Shown here one piece after another: positions 10,340 through 22,400 of a DNA stretch of 64,000 nucleotides (the stretch's first letter is position 1; each line of letters opens with the position of its first letter). Made by a program: the position numbers and the translations under genes. The notes beneath the pieces are model-generated. The model was not told the origin of the DNA and searched no databases. It was given only the letters and a program-made list of their open reading frames with translations. This stretch comes from Metarhizium brunneum (lineage: Eukaryota; Ascomycota; Sordariomycetes; Hypocreales; Clavicipitaceae): assembly GCF_013426205.1 (NCBI RefSeq), contig NC_089427.1, positions 2,542,001-2,606,000 on the forward strand, in the 5' to 3' direction.

Positions 10340-13300
10340 CTAAACGGGCATCAAGCCAATCCCCCCACCACTCTTCTTGACGAGTTTCCCGTCTCGTTTC
10401 CCGGTACTGGTTCCCGCGGTTGACCGTGCAGTTGAAGAGCCACTCGCCTTTCGACCTCCGAAACTATTACCTTTACGCTTGGGGACACCGCCACCCGAGG
10501 CTTTTCGGGGCCCCTTCTTGCCGGCAAAGTACTTCTTCCCCCCGCCGCTCCCTCGTGAATAGGACGACTTGGGCTTTGGCTGGCTCTGTCGTTGGCTGCT
10601 CAGGTCTTGGAGTTTGCTGTGGAAGGCTTCCACTTCTGGTCGTGACTTGGGCTGGAAGTAGTGCGAGTCGACGTCTTCTTCTGCTTGGTCGGGCTCAAGA
10701 TCTGAGCTTACCAAGTCCACCACTTGTTGGTCGTCATCGTTGGGAGTTTCGGCATCCATGATTTCTCGATACATGTTGTGATGTCGTTTCAATATGGGAA
10801 GTAGCTTTCGACCGTGTTCCTGAACCTTGTCCACGTCGATGCCGGGGATGCGACTCATTCTGTCGAGAGATATTGTCCAGTGTATGGCCATTTCTTGAAG
10901 GTCTCGCTCTGTGAAGAGGGGGCGTCTGAGCTCCTTCTTGTTGCGGATGTGTTCTTCCACCTTTCGGGCTTCCGTCACAAACGTGCCGACCAGATCTTGA
11001 TGGATCTCGGGCAGGTCTTCCACGCGCTTGTTAGAAGTGATGGGTGGCCCTGAGGGCACAGCTTTCTTCTTTCCTGCAGGTTTGGCAGGTGCCTTGGCTA
11101 GACGATGCTTGGGAAGAGGCTCAAAAGCTTCTTCTTCTTCATCGTCATCTTCTCGCATGTCGTTATCCGAGACGACAAATCCGTCGTTAGCATAGCCGTT
11201 TGAAGTAGTTGGAAAATTTTCTTCATCGTCACTCCCCTCAACCTTTCTCCTCCTCTTTCGTCTCTCCACTGGGGAAGAGACATATGTCGACTGCATGGCT
11301 TGAATGTCTTGTTCCTTTCCCTTTTTCTTAGTCGTCCTTTTAGCCGAGGACTTGGTCCTGGAACGATTCCCGTCGTCTACTTGGATCGTGAGCATCAGCT
11401 TACGCTGGCCAGTAAGGAACAGGTGGGCAGTAGATCCAACTTCAAGATATTGAATAGCTACACCATAGTTTCCAACCACGTTATTTTCATGAAACGCCTT
11501 TTCAGCCGATAGTCGATCAATGACCCGAACAACTTCGTGCTTCTTCAAGCCTTTGGCTATACCATATTGTCCGTCAGAAACCAACTCCTCGTGGGCAGGG
11601 GACTTCTTGCCAAGCAGGATGTCTGCGCATTGACTAGCTGTAAGACGCCGCTGAGTATGGACGACCTGAATCGCAGCAATGGCATATTCTGAGAAGTCTT
11701 GTTGTTCAAAGACCAGCCCGGCCCGGCAGTTGTCGCAGGATTTTTGGCATTGGCTCGGCACAAAGTCTTCTCCAAAATAGCGAAGCACTTCAGTACGTCG
11801 ACAATCGGACTTGTTGTCACAGAAGGCCGTGACCCGGTTGAGCATAACCATCTGGCGTTCCTTCTGTGCATTATTACCATCTCCGTCTGCAATCATCTTT
11901 TTCAGGACTCTTATATCCGCTTTTCCATAAAACAGAATGCAGTCGGAGGGCTTGCCATCTCTGCCAGCGCGACCGGTCTCTTGGTAGTACCCCTCTAGAC
12001 TCTTGGGCAAGCCGTGATGCATGACGAATCTGACATCAGGCTTGTCTATACCCATACCAAAAGCGATTGTGGCAACAACGACTTTGATATCGCCTTTTTG
12101 CCATGATCTTTGAACATCGACCTTGGCTTGAGGGTCGATAGCCGCATGATAGTGGCGGGCTGCAATACCATAACCAGCAAGCGTTTGTGCAACTTCCTCA
12201 GCTTGCTTTCTTGAAAGTGTATACACAATACCGGTGGTGTTGTGATACTTGGCATTTATCAGCGAGGCAATGCTCTCGGTAGCATTCGCATGGGACTTCT
12301 TGGTCCGCACTTCATAGTACAGATTTGGGCGGTTGAAGCTTTGCGAGAACACTTGGCAATTAGCCATGTTCAAGTTGTGCTTGATATCAACGATGACATT
12401 TTGGGTGGCAGTGGCGGTCAGGGCCATGAAAGGAACTCGGGGAAACCTCATGCGGACCTGACCAATAGTTTTGTAGTCAGGCCTGAAGTCATGGCCCCAT
12501 TGGCTGACGCAGTGAGCTTCATCAATTACCAGTCGTGCAAATTTGCCTCTTTGATACAGCGTTTGCATCGCATTGTTAAAGGCAGCGTTCATGCTCACCA
12601 TCTCCGGCGTAACATAAAGTAGCTCGATAAAGTGCTCTGGGCTCGGTTCGTCAAAAGTACTCATTATTTGTCTTTTGTACTCTGCTGAGCATCCTCCATT
12701 GAAGGCTACCGCCTGGATACCGAGACCCTTCATGTGGTCGACTTGGTCTTGCATTAGACTCAGCAATGGGGAGACAACAATAGTTACACCCCGTGTCTTT
12801 CCAGTTCTAACAATTGCCGGCAGCTGGTAGCACAGGGATTTACCACCCCCTGTAGGCATCAAAACAAAGGCATCTTTACCTCCCAAAGTGGCGTTGATTG
12901 CCTCCAGCTGGTTCTGCCGAAATCCTTTCATTCTGAACCGGTCCTTTAGCATTTTCTGGACCTCTGGTGACCACGGATGCTTCATCAATTCTGGTGGTAT
13001 TCTGAGCTCTGGTAACACAGGCGCAGATGGCCGCTTTGCCGGTCCTTTGGATTTAGGAGGAGGCATTACGTTTCCAGATGTTTCTGAGAAGACACGACGA
13101 GAACTTGAGCCGTCATCTCCCAGCGATTGACGTGTCTCATAGTCCTCTGCAAAAGCCAGTATATCATCATCGTCACTGAAGTCGCTGAAATTGTCTTGTG
13201 TCCGGCCCGAAGCGAAGTTGTGCGGTACCTGAGAGGGCGTGCCTCTGCTTCGTGCCGTATGGACCGGTCGCAAGTCAGCTTCATCAAACTCTGAGAACAT

Positions 13301-15485
13301 GTCGTCTTCCATGTCCTCGGTAGCAGTCGGTGCAATGCGCACACGTCGAGTCCTGGTATCCACTGTTGAGGGTAATGTCTCTCTGGGGAACAGCTCCCCT
13401 GCGGCACCCTCACCATCCTTTGATACTAAAGCTTTATTGGAATTGCCCGGTACTGACTGTGTTGCCGTTCGACGTGAGCGTGGCGTGGGGATGTCTGGCA
13501 GTTGAGTCTGATGGACAATTTGCGTAAGCGTAGTAGCATGTGCAGAAGAATCCCGCGGACCATGAGACACATCGACCATCCCCATGTTCAACGGTTGTGT
13601 GCCAAATACTACTGTATTCCCCCGTTTTGGTGACAAAGAAGGCGGCGGTGCCAGCATGGGTAAGTTGGATTCATCAAATCCAGCTTGAATGACGAGTTTG
13701 GCAAGCCCTTCTTCTTGTTCTTGAACCACGTCCGTAAGTGCGTCAAGTCGAGTCTCGTCGTCGTCGGTATCATTGCCTTCAGCATACGACCGCGCCACCA
13801 GTTGTGCCAGAGCTTCTCTTTTCTCGCATATTTCTCGATATGGCTGCATTGAATTACCCAATTCCTCAGCAGCTTTTTGTTGCCTCAAAAGCCGTTCTTT
13901 TTCAGCCTTAACCTGGCTGCGTTTCTCTTTTGGCCATCTCTCGTTGATTGCTTTCACGAACTCACCGCCATTGCGCTGAATGGCTTCTACAATAGCTTCA
14001 CGTCGTTTAGTCAAAGCTTCCGAATTTGTGGATATATACTCCAACACCTTCGGTGCCTGGTCGAGGGGGATGCTTTTCTCCGGCACCAAATCCAGGACAT
14101 CAATCCTAGAATTATCTGTACTAAAGCTTGAGGTAATTCCTGTGCAGTCTGCCCTGTTCTGGTCAATGGCTCGAGTAGAAGGCGAGTTCAACAGGCTCCA
14201 GGATGCGCTTTCTTGACTCCTCGAAATCACATTTTGTACAAAATTTGTGTCACCGCTCGAGTCTGATTGCTTTGGTTGAGTAATGGCAGATGTGTTGTGC
14301 GAGGGAGGTGTGAGGAATTCCTCATCTGAATCCGGAACACAGTCATCCATTTCCATGGCGTCAGTGGATAATCCATACCGCTTCAGCCCGTCCTGGGGTA
14401 GAATGCCTTCGTAGGGGTTGACTTTCCTCTTCTTAGTGCTATCTTCTTGCTGCGGAAATGAAGACTTCTTGGTCGGCGACTTTGATAACGATGACTGGTT
14501 CCGCCGATCGGCCGCATGCCGAGAGGGTGAGGACAAACTGGCCATGACCTCATTGAGGGTATCGCTCCCGAAGTCTCCTGGCACATCCTTTGGTGTTTCC
14601 TTCACGTCCCGTTTACGACGTGATTTTGAAGTGCTAGTCAAGCCAGCGCGGCGTATAGCTGACCGGCTCCCGGGAGTTGAGACAGGTGGCTCGGTGCCAA
14701 GGATATCGTACACATCAGGAAAGCTCTCCTTTTCTGCTGTATCAGCTCTGCTTATCCCATTACTCTTCCGTTTCTTACTGCTACGAGGCAGTGGTGACCA
14801 TAAAGCACTAGTAGTATCCCATATTTGAACGTCGTCACTCTTTTCTGTCGAGGCGGTTACACCGGTGAAATCCTTTGTAAGATCCATGCATTCTAGGTCA
14901 TCTGCGTCAAAATCGGCGAGGTCTAGACTCGGGTTTGGCGACATGAATTCTCGGGAATTACTCCGTTTTTGAGGCGAATGCTTTCGTGTGCTCTTTGGTG
15001 TGTTTGAGACTACCCACGTGTCAGCATGATGCACTTATGGGAGCATATTGGCTTGACTTACCAGCATTGTTTCCAGTAGGCGCCGGTCGAGCTTTTGATC
15101 CAGGGTTATCAGTAGCAGATGAAGTTGGAAGGTGCTTCTGTGGTTGGGAAATAAGAGTAGGCCTCTTGGACTTCGTAGTTGAGGCCAATCGAACCATGCT
15201 GTCGTCTGACACTGTTACTTGCGGTGTATCCACGAAGTCCTCCCCCCACCCGTTTAAGTTGACAGCATTATCTAACGCGCGGCTTCGCGGGCGGGGATTT
15301 GTCTGTGAGCCTATACTTGAAGATGATCGAAGTCGATGCGCTGCGCCAGTTTCAATGGAAGACGGCTGCGAAGTATTGAGGGAAGAGGAGTCGCCAGCAC
15401 AAGGAAACGTTCGCAGACGTGGTTTCGATAACGCGGCGTTGCTTAGGAGCCAGGAGAGTTGGTCGGCAAGGTTATTTCGAGTCAT
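10340..15485 (-). CDS. SGS1: RecQ-family 3'-5' DNA helicase (BLM/Sgs1/QDE-3 type), 1697 aa, two exons
   Basis: Exon 1 is 15485-15062 and exon 2 is 15009-10340. The 52-bp intron 15010-15061 starts GTAAGT, ends GGGTAG, has a CTGAC branch site, and splices in frame through a Val codon. The family unwinds and dissolves recombination intermediates in the nucleus with topoisomerase III. The Neurospora ortholog QDE-3 also takes part in quelling. Visible parts: a long acidic, disordered N-terminus (1-800); a helicase core with Walker A PTGGGKS near 858 and DEAH near 972; a C-terminal helicase lobe with GRAGRDGKPS; the RecQ zinc-binding Cys cluster (CDNKSDCRR ... CQKSCDNC) near 1200-1240; an RQC region; an HRDC-like domain near 1490-1560 (LFTERDLQEMA ... 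IPGIDVDKVQEHG); and a basic, Gly-rich tail. The length and the presence of all these domains favour BLM/Sgs1 over the short RecQ types. Confidence 0.95.
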
Positions 15486-16733
15486 GAAGACGACGAATTA
15501 CTGCCCGACTGCTGATAAAGAGCAACAATGGCTTACATTTGAGGACCTAAAAAACAAGTCGTTCTTATCGACCAAAACTGCAGCCTGTTGCAATCACGCT
15601 TTAGTCCTTCTCAGATTCTCAGCGCTCCACATACATTATCGACGACCGTGAACCATCGCGTAGCGCGTCGCGTTAGTCAGCAAGAGCGAGATCACGTGGC
15701 TTGGCGTTCAACCTCCACCTACGGAGTTATTTCTGCCAGGGAACACACCACTGCCAGCATCCACGCCGAATATATAGACCATTATCCATTGTAGCACAAA
15801 ATTGGCTCCCTGTTGGCTTGCTGGATTCATTTGTTCTTCGAAGATTCGTTCGTGACGTCTGAATCACTCATATAGTCATGTCAGTATCACACATCCTTCT
15901 CCAGATGGAGTACCAGAGGCTACAACACTCGCCAAACGAAGTAATGAAATTAGTCGTATCTCAGTTATACAATTACTTCTCGTCACTTCGTTGCCCAATC
16001 TTGAGTGGTAATCTCGATGTATTCTTACCTTCAACTGTCAATTAAATGCAAATGGCCGCGGCTGTCGGCGGCATCGGTGGGCCCGCAGATGCTCGGAGAC
16101 AAGCCGGCGTTGTATTCCCGAGCCGGGTGGGTCTCGGTCCGGATTCAGCCACGCTGGTATCCGTGATTGGCTCTTGCCCGCCGCTTTGTTACCGGTTTTG
16201 CATACGGCAGCTGCCCGACTTGTATGTTGCAATGGAGAAGTAGCGCACATGATGCAGATGCGGAAGCCCTTTCTTACCTGACTCTATATTTTTGGTGAGA
16301 ATGCCCTGGTCAGGATGCGACCCTGGTGTCAAGTCGACACAGTTGAAGAAGTGATCAATCTCGTGAGACACTCATCTCGCTGCCCAAAACTCCCGTCGGC
16401 AACCGGCCCACATCAAGCCGTCGCCACTCAAGAGGAAAAATTGGAGTCACCGGAACCAGCCGTATTCTTGGGATGGAGTGTCGGGCTGTTGGCTGCTGCC
16501 CCAGCCATTCGGCGGCGGCGGCGGCTGTCGGCCCCAGACCGCAACTCACGACCGCCTCATCTAGGGGCAAATTTTCTTGCCTCGGAGTCAAATGGTTCAT
16601 AAAGAGGCAGCTACCACTTTCAACTGGCCCTGTTCCATCATCCAAGTTCTTCACTGTACCACAGCGTTTACATCGTTCTTACGCACCTTCCTACAGTAGT
16701 GAGACCAGAATCCCTCGCGCTTTGCTGAGAACA
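15486..16733. other. Divergent promoter region, RecQ helicase / DUF1275 gene
   Basis: The region serves the RecQ gene to the left and the DUF1275 gene to the right. It contains a CACGTG E-box at 15693-15698 and a GGCGGCGGCGGC run near 16511. A 65-codon frame from the ATG at 16046 is open but resembles nothing known and has no other support. Confidence 0.5.
15693..15698. promoter_or_regulatory. CACGTG E-box
   Basis: A CACGTG hexamer lies about 210 bp upstream of the RecQ start codon. Class B bHLH factors such as Pho4/NUC-1 and Cbf1 bind this word. Function here is inferred from sequence alone. Confidence 0.3.
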
Positions 16734-17628
16734 ATGACATCAGGCAAGAAAACTACAGGGCCTGTAGAAGGCCTCCCCAGTACGATGACGGGCTATGAGA
16801 GTGATAGCACCCAGCTGGAAGCAGAGGACAAATCAATTTGCGGATACCTGCGCCAAGATATTCGAGGTTCCATGTTCACAGAACTTCAACTCGTTATTCT
16901 GACATTCTGCACCGGAATGCAAGGTGAGATCCCGCGATATTGGCCCGAAATCACGGAAGAGGAGAGTCATTAATACAATTTTCATCCTTGTAGATGCTAC
17001 GACGTTCCCTGACTATCACTGCTTTGCGTCCAACCAAACCGGCAATACGGTCTTCTTGTGCTTGGCACTCATCCTCCCGCAGTTGAACGGCGAAATGTTC
17101 TTTACACCCAACATTGGCATGGCACTTGGTCTCTTCCTTGGAGCCGGTTGGCTCACCGGCCAGCTCAGTCACATTATCGGACCCCGAAAACGATGGTGGT
17201 TAATACTCTGTAACCTGGTCCAATCGAGCTTCGTCCTTGGAGCAGCAGCGATCCAATACCAATATGGAATCAAGTCACAAGGACCCCAGGCATTGGCTGT
17301 CATTGGATTGCTAGCCTTTGCCGCCGGAAGCCAAGTTGTCCAATCCAGAAGTCTGTCGATGACGGAAATCAGCACTGCCATGGCGACTGCAGCGTGGGTT
17401 GACCTCATGATTGACCAGAAGCTTTTCGTGTTGAAGAACCGGCCTCGTACTCGGCGCATAGCATTTCTCTTGGCTCTCGTCGTGGGTACGCTTGTCGGAG
17501 CTGCGATTTACAGAGAGGTAGGCTCAGCTACCGCCATTGTTGTTTCGGGAGCTGGCAAGCTACTTGTGACGATGCTGTACTTTTTCTCTCCCGCTGAAAA
17601 GGCCAAGAAGGAAAAGTCCCCTGCATAA
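16734..17628 (+). CDS. DUF1275 / YoaK-like multi-pass membrane protein, 274 aa, two exons
   Basis: Exon 1 is 16734-16923 and exon 2 is 16994-17628. The 70-bp intron 16924-16993 (GTGAGA...TTGTAG) joins Gln-Asp in frame. The family is found in bacteria and fungi and its biochemical role is not established; a transporter-like function is often assumed. The protein has a ~40-residue acidic cytosolic N-terminus, then about six hydrophobic segments: LQLVILTFCTGMQ, NTVFLCLALILP, IGMALGLFLGAGWLTGQLS, LCNLVQSSFVLGAAAI, ALAVIGLLAFAAGSQVVQ, and a last pair from IAFLLALVVGTLVGAAIY onward. The PDYHCFASNQTGNTVF stretch after the first segment and the GSQVVQSRS element match the pattern I associate with DUF1275. 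It ends in a short lysine-rich tail. The 16734 ATG precedes the conserved region by a sensible distance. Confidence 0.85.
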
Positions 17629-19428
17629 CTGACGACGAAGTAATGTATTTGGCGTACAGGTGGGGTTTAGCAACTTCATAATGATGGTTGTTTCTAGAGC
17701 TAGGAGTTTCGTTTCAATAGCATAGCGGCGGGATATCCTTTATTAGCACAAAAGCATATTAGAACACTGAATGAGGCTGAGATGCCACATTATAGAATAC
17801 AGAGTATTTATGCCGGTACCGTCTCATGAGCCAAGGAAAGCTGTACCACGGAAAACACCGGCACGATAGCTGGCAACATTGTAATCAGATTCTGGTGTTG
17901 CAATAGAGAGAAGCGCTAACGAAACACTATGTTAAATCGTATTCTGGAGACTGACAGCCAAACATCGTATACCAATGTGGTTGTCCAGCGCATTTGTCTC
18001 ATAGCAGACTTCCAGACGATGCGTACTTGGGTTAGGCAACCATTCGAATGCATTCAAGACACCCTACATCATGTCCTTTAACATGACAACGTGTCATGCA
18101 GAATAGATGGTCCAAATTAGTTGAGACTGGGTGTTGATGGTTCGTCATTAAGGGCCTCGTTGGGCAATTGGCAACCGAGAGCGCTCGGTTCTTGAAGGGT
18201 GGGCAATTGGAGCTCGAGACTAATGGCCCTGGACGACAAATTTTGTGCGAGCTACTCCGTGCGCCGTACACCAAGTCAATTCATGACTGTCCGTGGCCGA
18301 GAAATCATGGGTTTCAATGTTACCCTACAGCGCCAAAAGGATCATTTAAACCAGAAAGATTAATCAACCGGTCTGTCTTCTTCCACCTTGCCTTCCCCCC
18401 TTTTCCCTTCCGTGAAAGCAAGGAAGGAGCATTCACGCTGTCACAGACGTTACTCCAGCTGCCAGGTGCTAGCTAGGCTGCAGCGGGCGGGGCAGTTGGC
18501 AGACTCGGGCGTTAATTAGGAAATAGCCTCACGCCACCTTCGCCTGCCTTCGCCTGTTGAGCCACTCATAGCAAGTGGCTTTTGCTTGGCTCCAGTGAAG
18601 CTTGGTGCTGAGGCCCGCACTGGTTAGACCTGAGGCTTGAATTCCCGTTGGTCCCCTAATCCTCCAGGGTTCCAATGTCGGCGATGTCGGTTTCAAGCAG
18701 AAAATGTGCCTGGCGCCATATTGGATTTATCCTCAGACGCTTTTATCCAGGCACCAGTGCGCCTCTGCCCTCTGGTCTGTGGAAAAATTCACGATGCACC
18801 AGAATGGCATGGCCAATGTCGGGTCCAAATCTGGCGGACCCTCCGTGCAGTGAAGAATCATTTGAGCGTCGGGCCGGCAAGATGTAGGCAGAGATCTCGG
18901 AAACTGGTGTGAACTTCGCCTTTGGCTTCTCGCTTCTCCAACTCCAGGCAGCACCACCAGATCTCCGAAGCGACTGTTGCGTACTTGCATTCTATTCGGC
19001 CAAGTGTCCAAGGTGAGACTCAGCATCCAAAAACGCCTACCCCAAACTATTGTTCCTGGGGGTGGAACGTTTACTCCAAATACGGTTTGCGGCTTTCAGC
19101 TCCCCTCCTTGGCCAATATAAACATCGTCTGCTGGTATAAAGCCATCTCCAATCCCATCAACAATGTTCAGCACTATTCTCCTCACTGCCACCTGCAAAC
19201 GCCTGCCATCGACGTTTTGTCCCCAGCATTCATCCGTTCTGTTGTCACCATCATCGCAGCTGCTGAGGAGTGGCAATTCATCCCTTCGTCCTTTTCCCCA
19301 TCTTCCCAATCTTGTCATTTCCGAAGTTGCCATTCCCACAGCACCCTTCTAGCTCTACCAAGTCCACAAGTCCCAAATCGTCATCAGAATATCCGGTTCT
19401 TAATCCCAACTTGTTACTCAAATCGATC
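17629..19428. other. Intergenic region upstream of the ankyrin gene
   Basis: About 1.8 kb lie between the DUF1275 stop and the start of the ankyrin gene. The last ~300 bp are rich in C and T and probably form the leader of the ankyrin gene. The frame before 19429 is open back to 19270 but contains no ATG. I see no further gene. Confidence 0.5.
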
Positions 19429-22400
19429 ATGGCAGCCTCAAATTTGCCGCAATTGCCTGCTGCCCTTTCTGGTCTGGCAACTTTCATTGCCGAGAACCCT
19501 GGCAAACCCATGGTTGAGATTATGGAACCATATCGCAACTATGAAGCTCGTTTGCGGGAGGTTTACGCCCAAGATCGCCAAAATCCAATTCTGAACGATC
19601 CATATCTCAACGTTGTTCCCCTCTTTACCGAGGACACGGCCAAGATCACGACTCGAGCAAGGGAATTGTCTGCCGAGTCCGAAGATGAAAAATCCAGATA
19701 TATCATGCCGCTGCCAGCCGACAAGCGAAGGCCTCATGGCTCACCAGCCACAGTGGCCGACTTCACGGAATTCCAGCACAACTTCAACATCTTTTCGGAG
19801 TCTTCGCTGGTTGAGGTCGATTGGAACAATGTGGTTGCCGCCGGCTCTTCTGTCGTCAACTGTTTACTGCCGGTGCCCAAGGAGTTCAAAGTTTCAAAGC
19901 GAAAGCTGCGCGAGTACTATCACGAAAAGTTCTGTCCGGCATCTGATGTCGATCTTTTTCTTTATGGACTGACCCATGACCAAGCCATTGAAAAAATAAA
20001 ACAGATTGAGCGTGCCGTCAAGGACGCTCTTTTGAATGAAGTCACGGTCGTACGTACCAAGTATGCCATCACGATAGCGAGCCAATACCCCATCCGTCAC
20101 ATTCAGGTACGCTTTTCGCTATTCGCAAAGTCCACATTACTGTCTCCCGCAATGCTAAGGGTTGGTTGCAGATCGTTCTTCGTGTGTACAAGTCTGTCAG
20201 TGAGATTCTAACCGGCTTTGACATCGACGCTGCCGGTGGTGCCTATGACGGCAAACAGGTTTATGTCACACCCAGAGCATTGGGAAGTTTCATTACTCAG
20301 ATCAATCACGTTGATCTATCTCGCCGCAGCCCCTCCTACGAGAATCGTCTGTCCAAGTACTCACACCGTAATTTTGAGGTTTACTGGCCAGACCTTGACC
20401 GAGCCAGAGTTGACCCTACCATTTTTGAGCGAAGCTTCCAGCGGACACTCGGTCTAGCCCGACTTCTGGTTCTTGAGAGATTACCCACCAACTATGCTCG
20501 TGAAACTTATCTTAATAAGCGACGAACTGAGCGTGGCAGACCTGCGCGATACCGAACTCTCGTGCCCATGCGAGGCAATATCAAGGATTCCCATGAGGAT
20601 GAGGTAGCCGACTGGCTTTCGGAGGAGGATGTCAGTAACTATCACACCTTTACTGTTCCGTACGGAGAAAAGTTCAACGCCAAGAGAATTGAAAAGCTCT
20701 GCTATACCAGAGACTTGCTGTTGAACGCAGAGTGGAACCAGCCAAAGGAGCGTGAAGTATACCTTCATCGTCACCCTGCTTTCTTTGGACGCGTAGAGGA
20801 CGTCATTGAGGATTGCTGCGGTTGCTGCCCAAAAGCAGTCACACCCGAGGAGATAGAGATTTCAGAGAAGGAGGCAGAAATTTACATCTCAGGCAAAGTT
20901 TCATTCCTTATTGACGATCCAGGTCGTCAGCAAATTGGGTCTTTCAATCCGCTTACAGAACAAGATTGGACGGATATGGCATACGTCGGAAATACTGCTC
21001 GACTTTGTCAGTCAATCGTTGACGGTGATATCGACGACGTGCTCAACTGGCTTTCCCAGGAAGAGGCCGACCCCAACAAGCGTGATTACACTGGGCGAAC
21101 ACCATTGCATCTTGCTGTGATGACTTCGACCCCCGATATTGTGAAGTGTCTAGTTGATCATGGGGTGCGCCTCACCGCTCGTCTAGCCGATGGTAGAACC
21201 GCTCTTCATTTGGCTGCCGCTCGCGGCAATGCAGAGATGATAAAGATTCTCATGGAAAAGAGCATTGAAAACGAGGAAGCTGAAGAAGAGAGGCAAGCTA
21301 GGCGCCGCCAGACTGCTCATGGAGATAAGGTTGTTGGCGCCAGGATATTGCAAGACACAGGAAGCAAAGAATCGGACGAAGAAGAGGCAGAAAAAGAAGA
21401 GGAAGAAGGCGAGGAGCAGTCAGATGAAGAATCAGAAGGTGAACTCATTGATGACGAAAAGACTGATCTCGATGTGCAGTCCCTCGCCACCGGCTCCTTC
21501 ATTAATGTTTCGAAAAAGAAAGATGGTGAAAGCACAGATGATCTAGTTCCAGAACAGTCTGAAGATGAGCCAGATTATTATCAGATTGATGTGCTTGCTT
21601 GGGATACGCCTTGCTCGCCACTACACATCGCTATTGTCGAAGGCCACGAGGAGACTGTCAAGCTATTGTGCGATGTAAGTTCTTGCGAATCTTAGAGAGG
21701 CATTCGGTTTTCTCGCGCTTTGTTGACAACAGCTCTAGTATGGCGCCGACTCGATTTTGCCAGTGAAGTTTCTAAACAACAATAACGAGGCAGACACGGC
21801 GGCCCTTTTGACACTTACCCTGGCCCTTAGTCTTCCGAAAGACAAAGCTATTTCCATGGCTCGGCTGCTACTCAAGCTTGGTGCAACGTCTTCCCAGGCA
21901 GATGCTCAAGGATGTACAGCTTTCTACCGTTTTGTAGAGCATGGTGACACTGAACTCGTTGACACTCTGTTGGAGAACGATAAGATGGGTGTGAAAACGG
22001 CAATCAATCATATTGTATTTGGTGGCTACAGTTGGAATCCAGAAACCACCTCACCAGTTCACGGTGCTGTTCAGCACCGTGATTCCATCCTAATCCTCAA
22101 ACTCCTCAACGCGGGAGCTGTTCCTGAAGTTGATTTTGATACTTGGCTGAAGGCTGCTAAGATTGCGCCGAATCTGTCCGGAAATCTCGGCGACCTTGAC
22201 CGCTCCAAGAAGACTTACAAGCGGTCTTACGAATCTCCATTGTGCACTGCTATTCGGTATGGAAATATCGATGGCGCAATGAGGTTGTTAGAAAATGGGG
22301 CCAACATCGATGCAATGACACACGACACAAATGATGCCTTCGATAATGACTGGCGTTGGAGGTACACGAAGGGCACCTCGGTCTTGGATCTCGTACGCGA

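Noticed and set aside
16046..16243. 65-codon frame from ATG in the RecQ/DUF1275 promoter
   Set aside because: Short, unrecognised and overlapped on the other strand by an equally long frame.
19270..19428. Upstream extension of the ankyrin gene
   Set aside because: The extension starts from GTG and has low-complexity hydrophobic content; the first ATG in frame is 19429.
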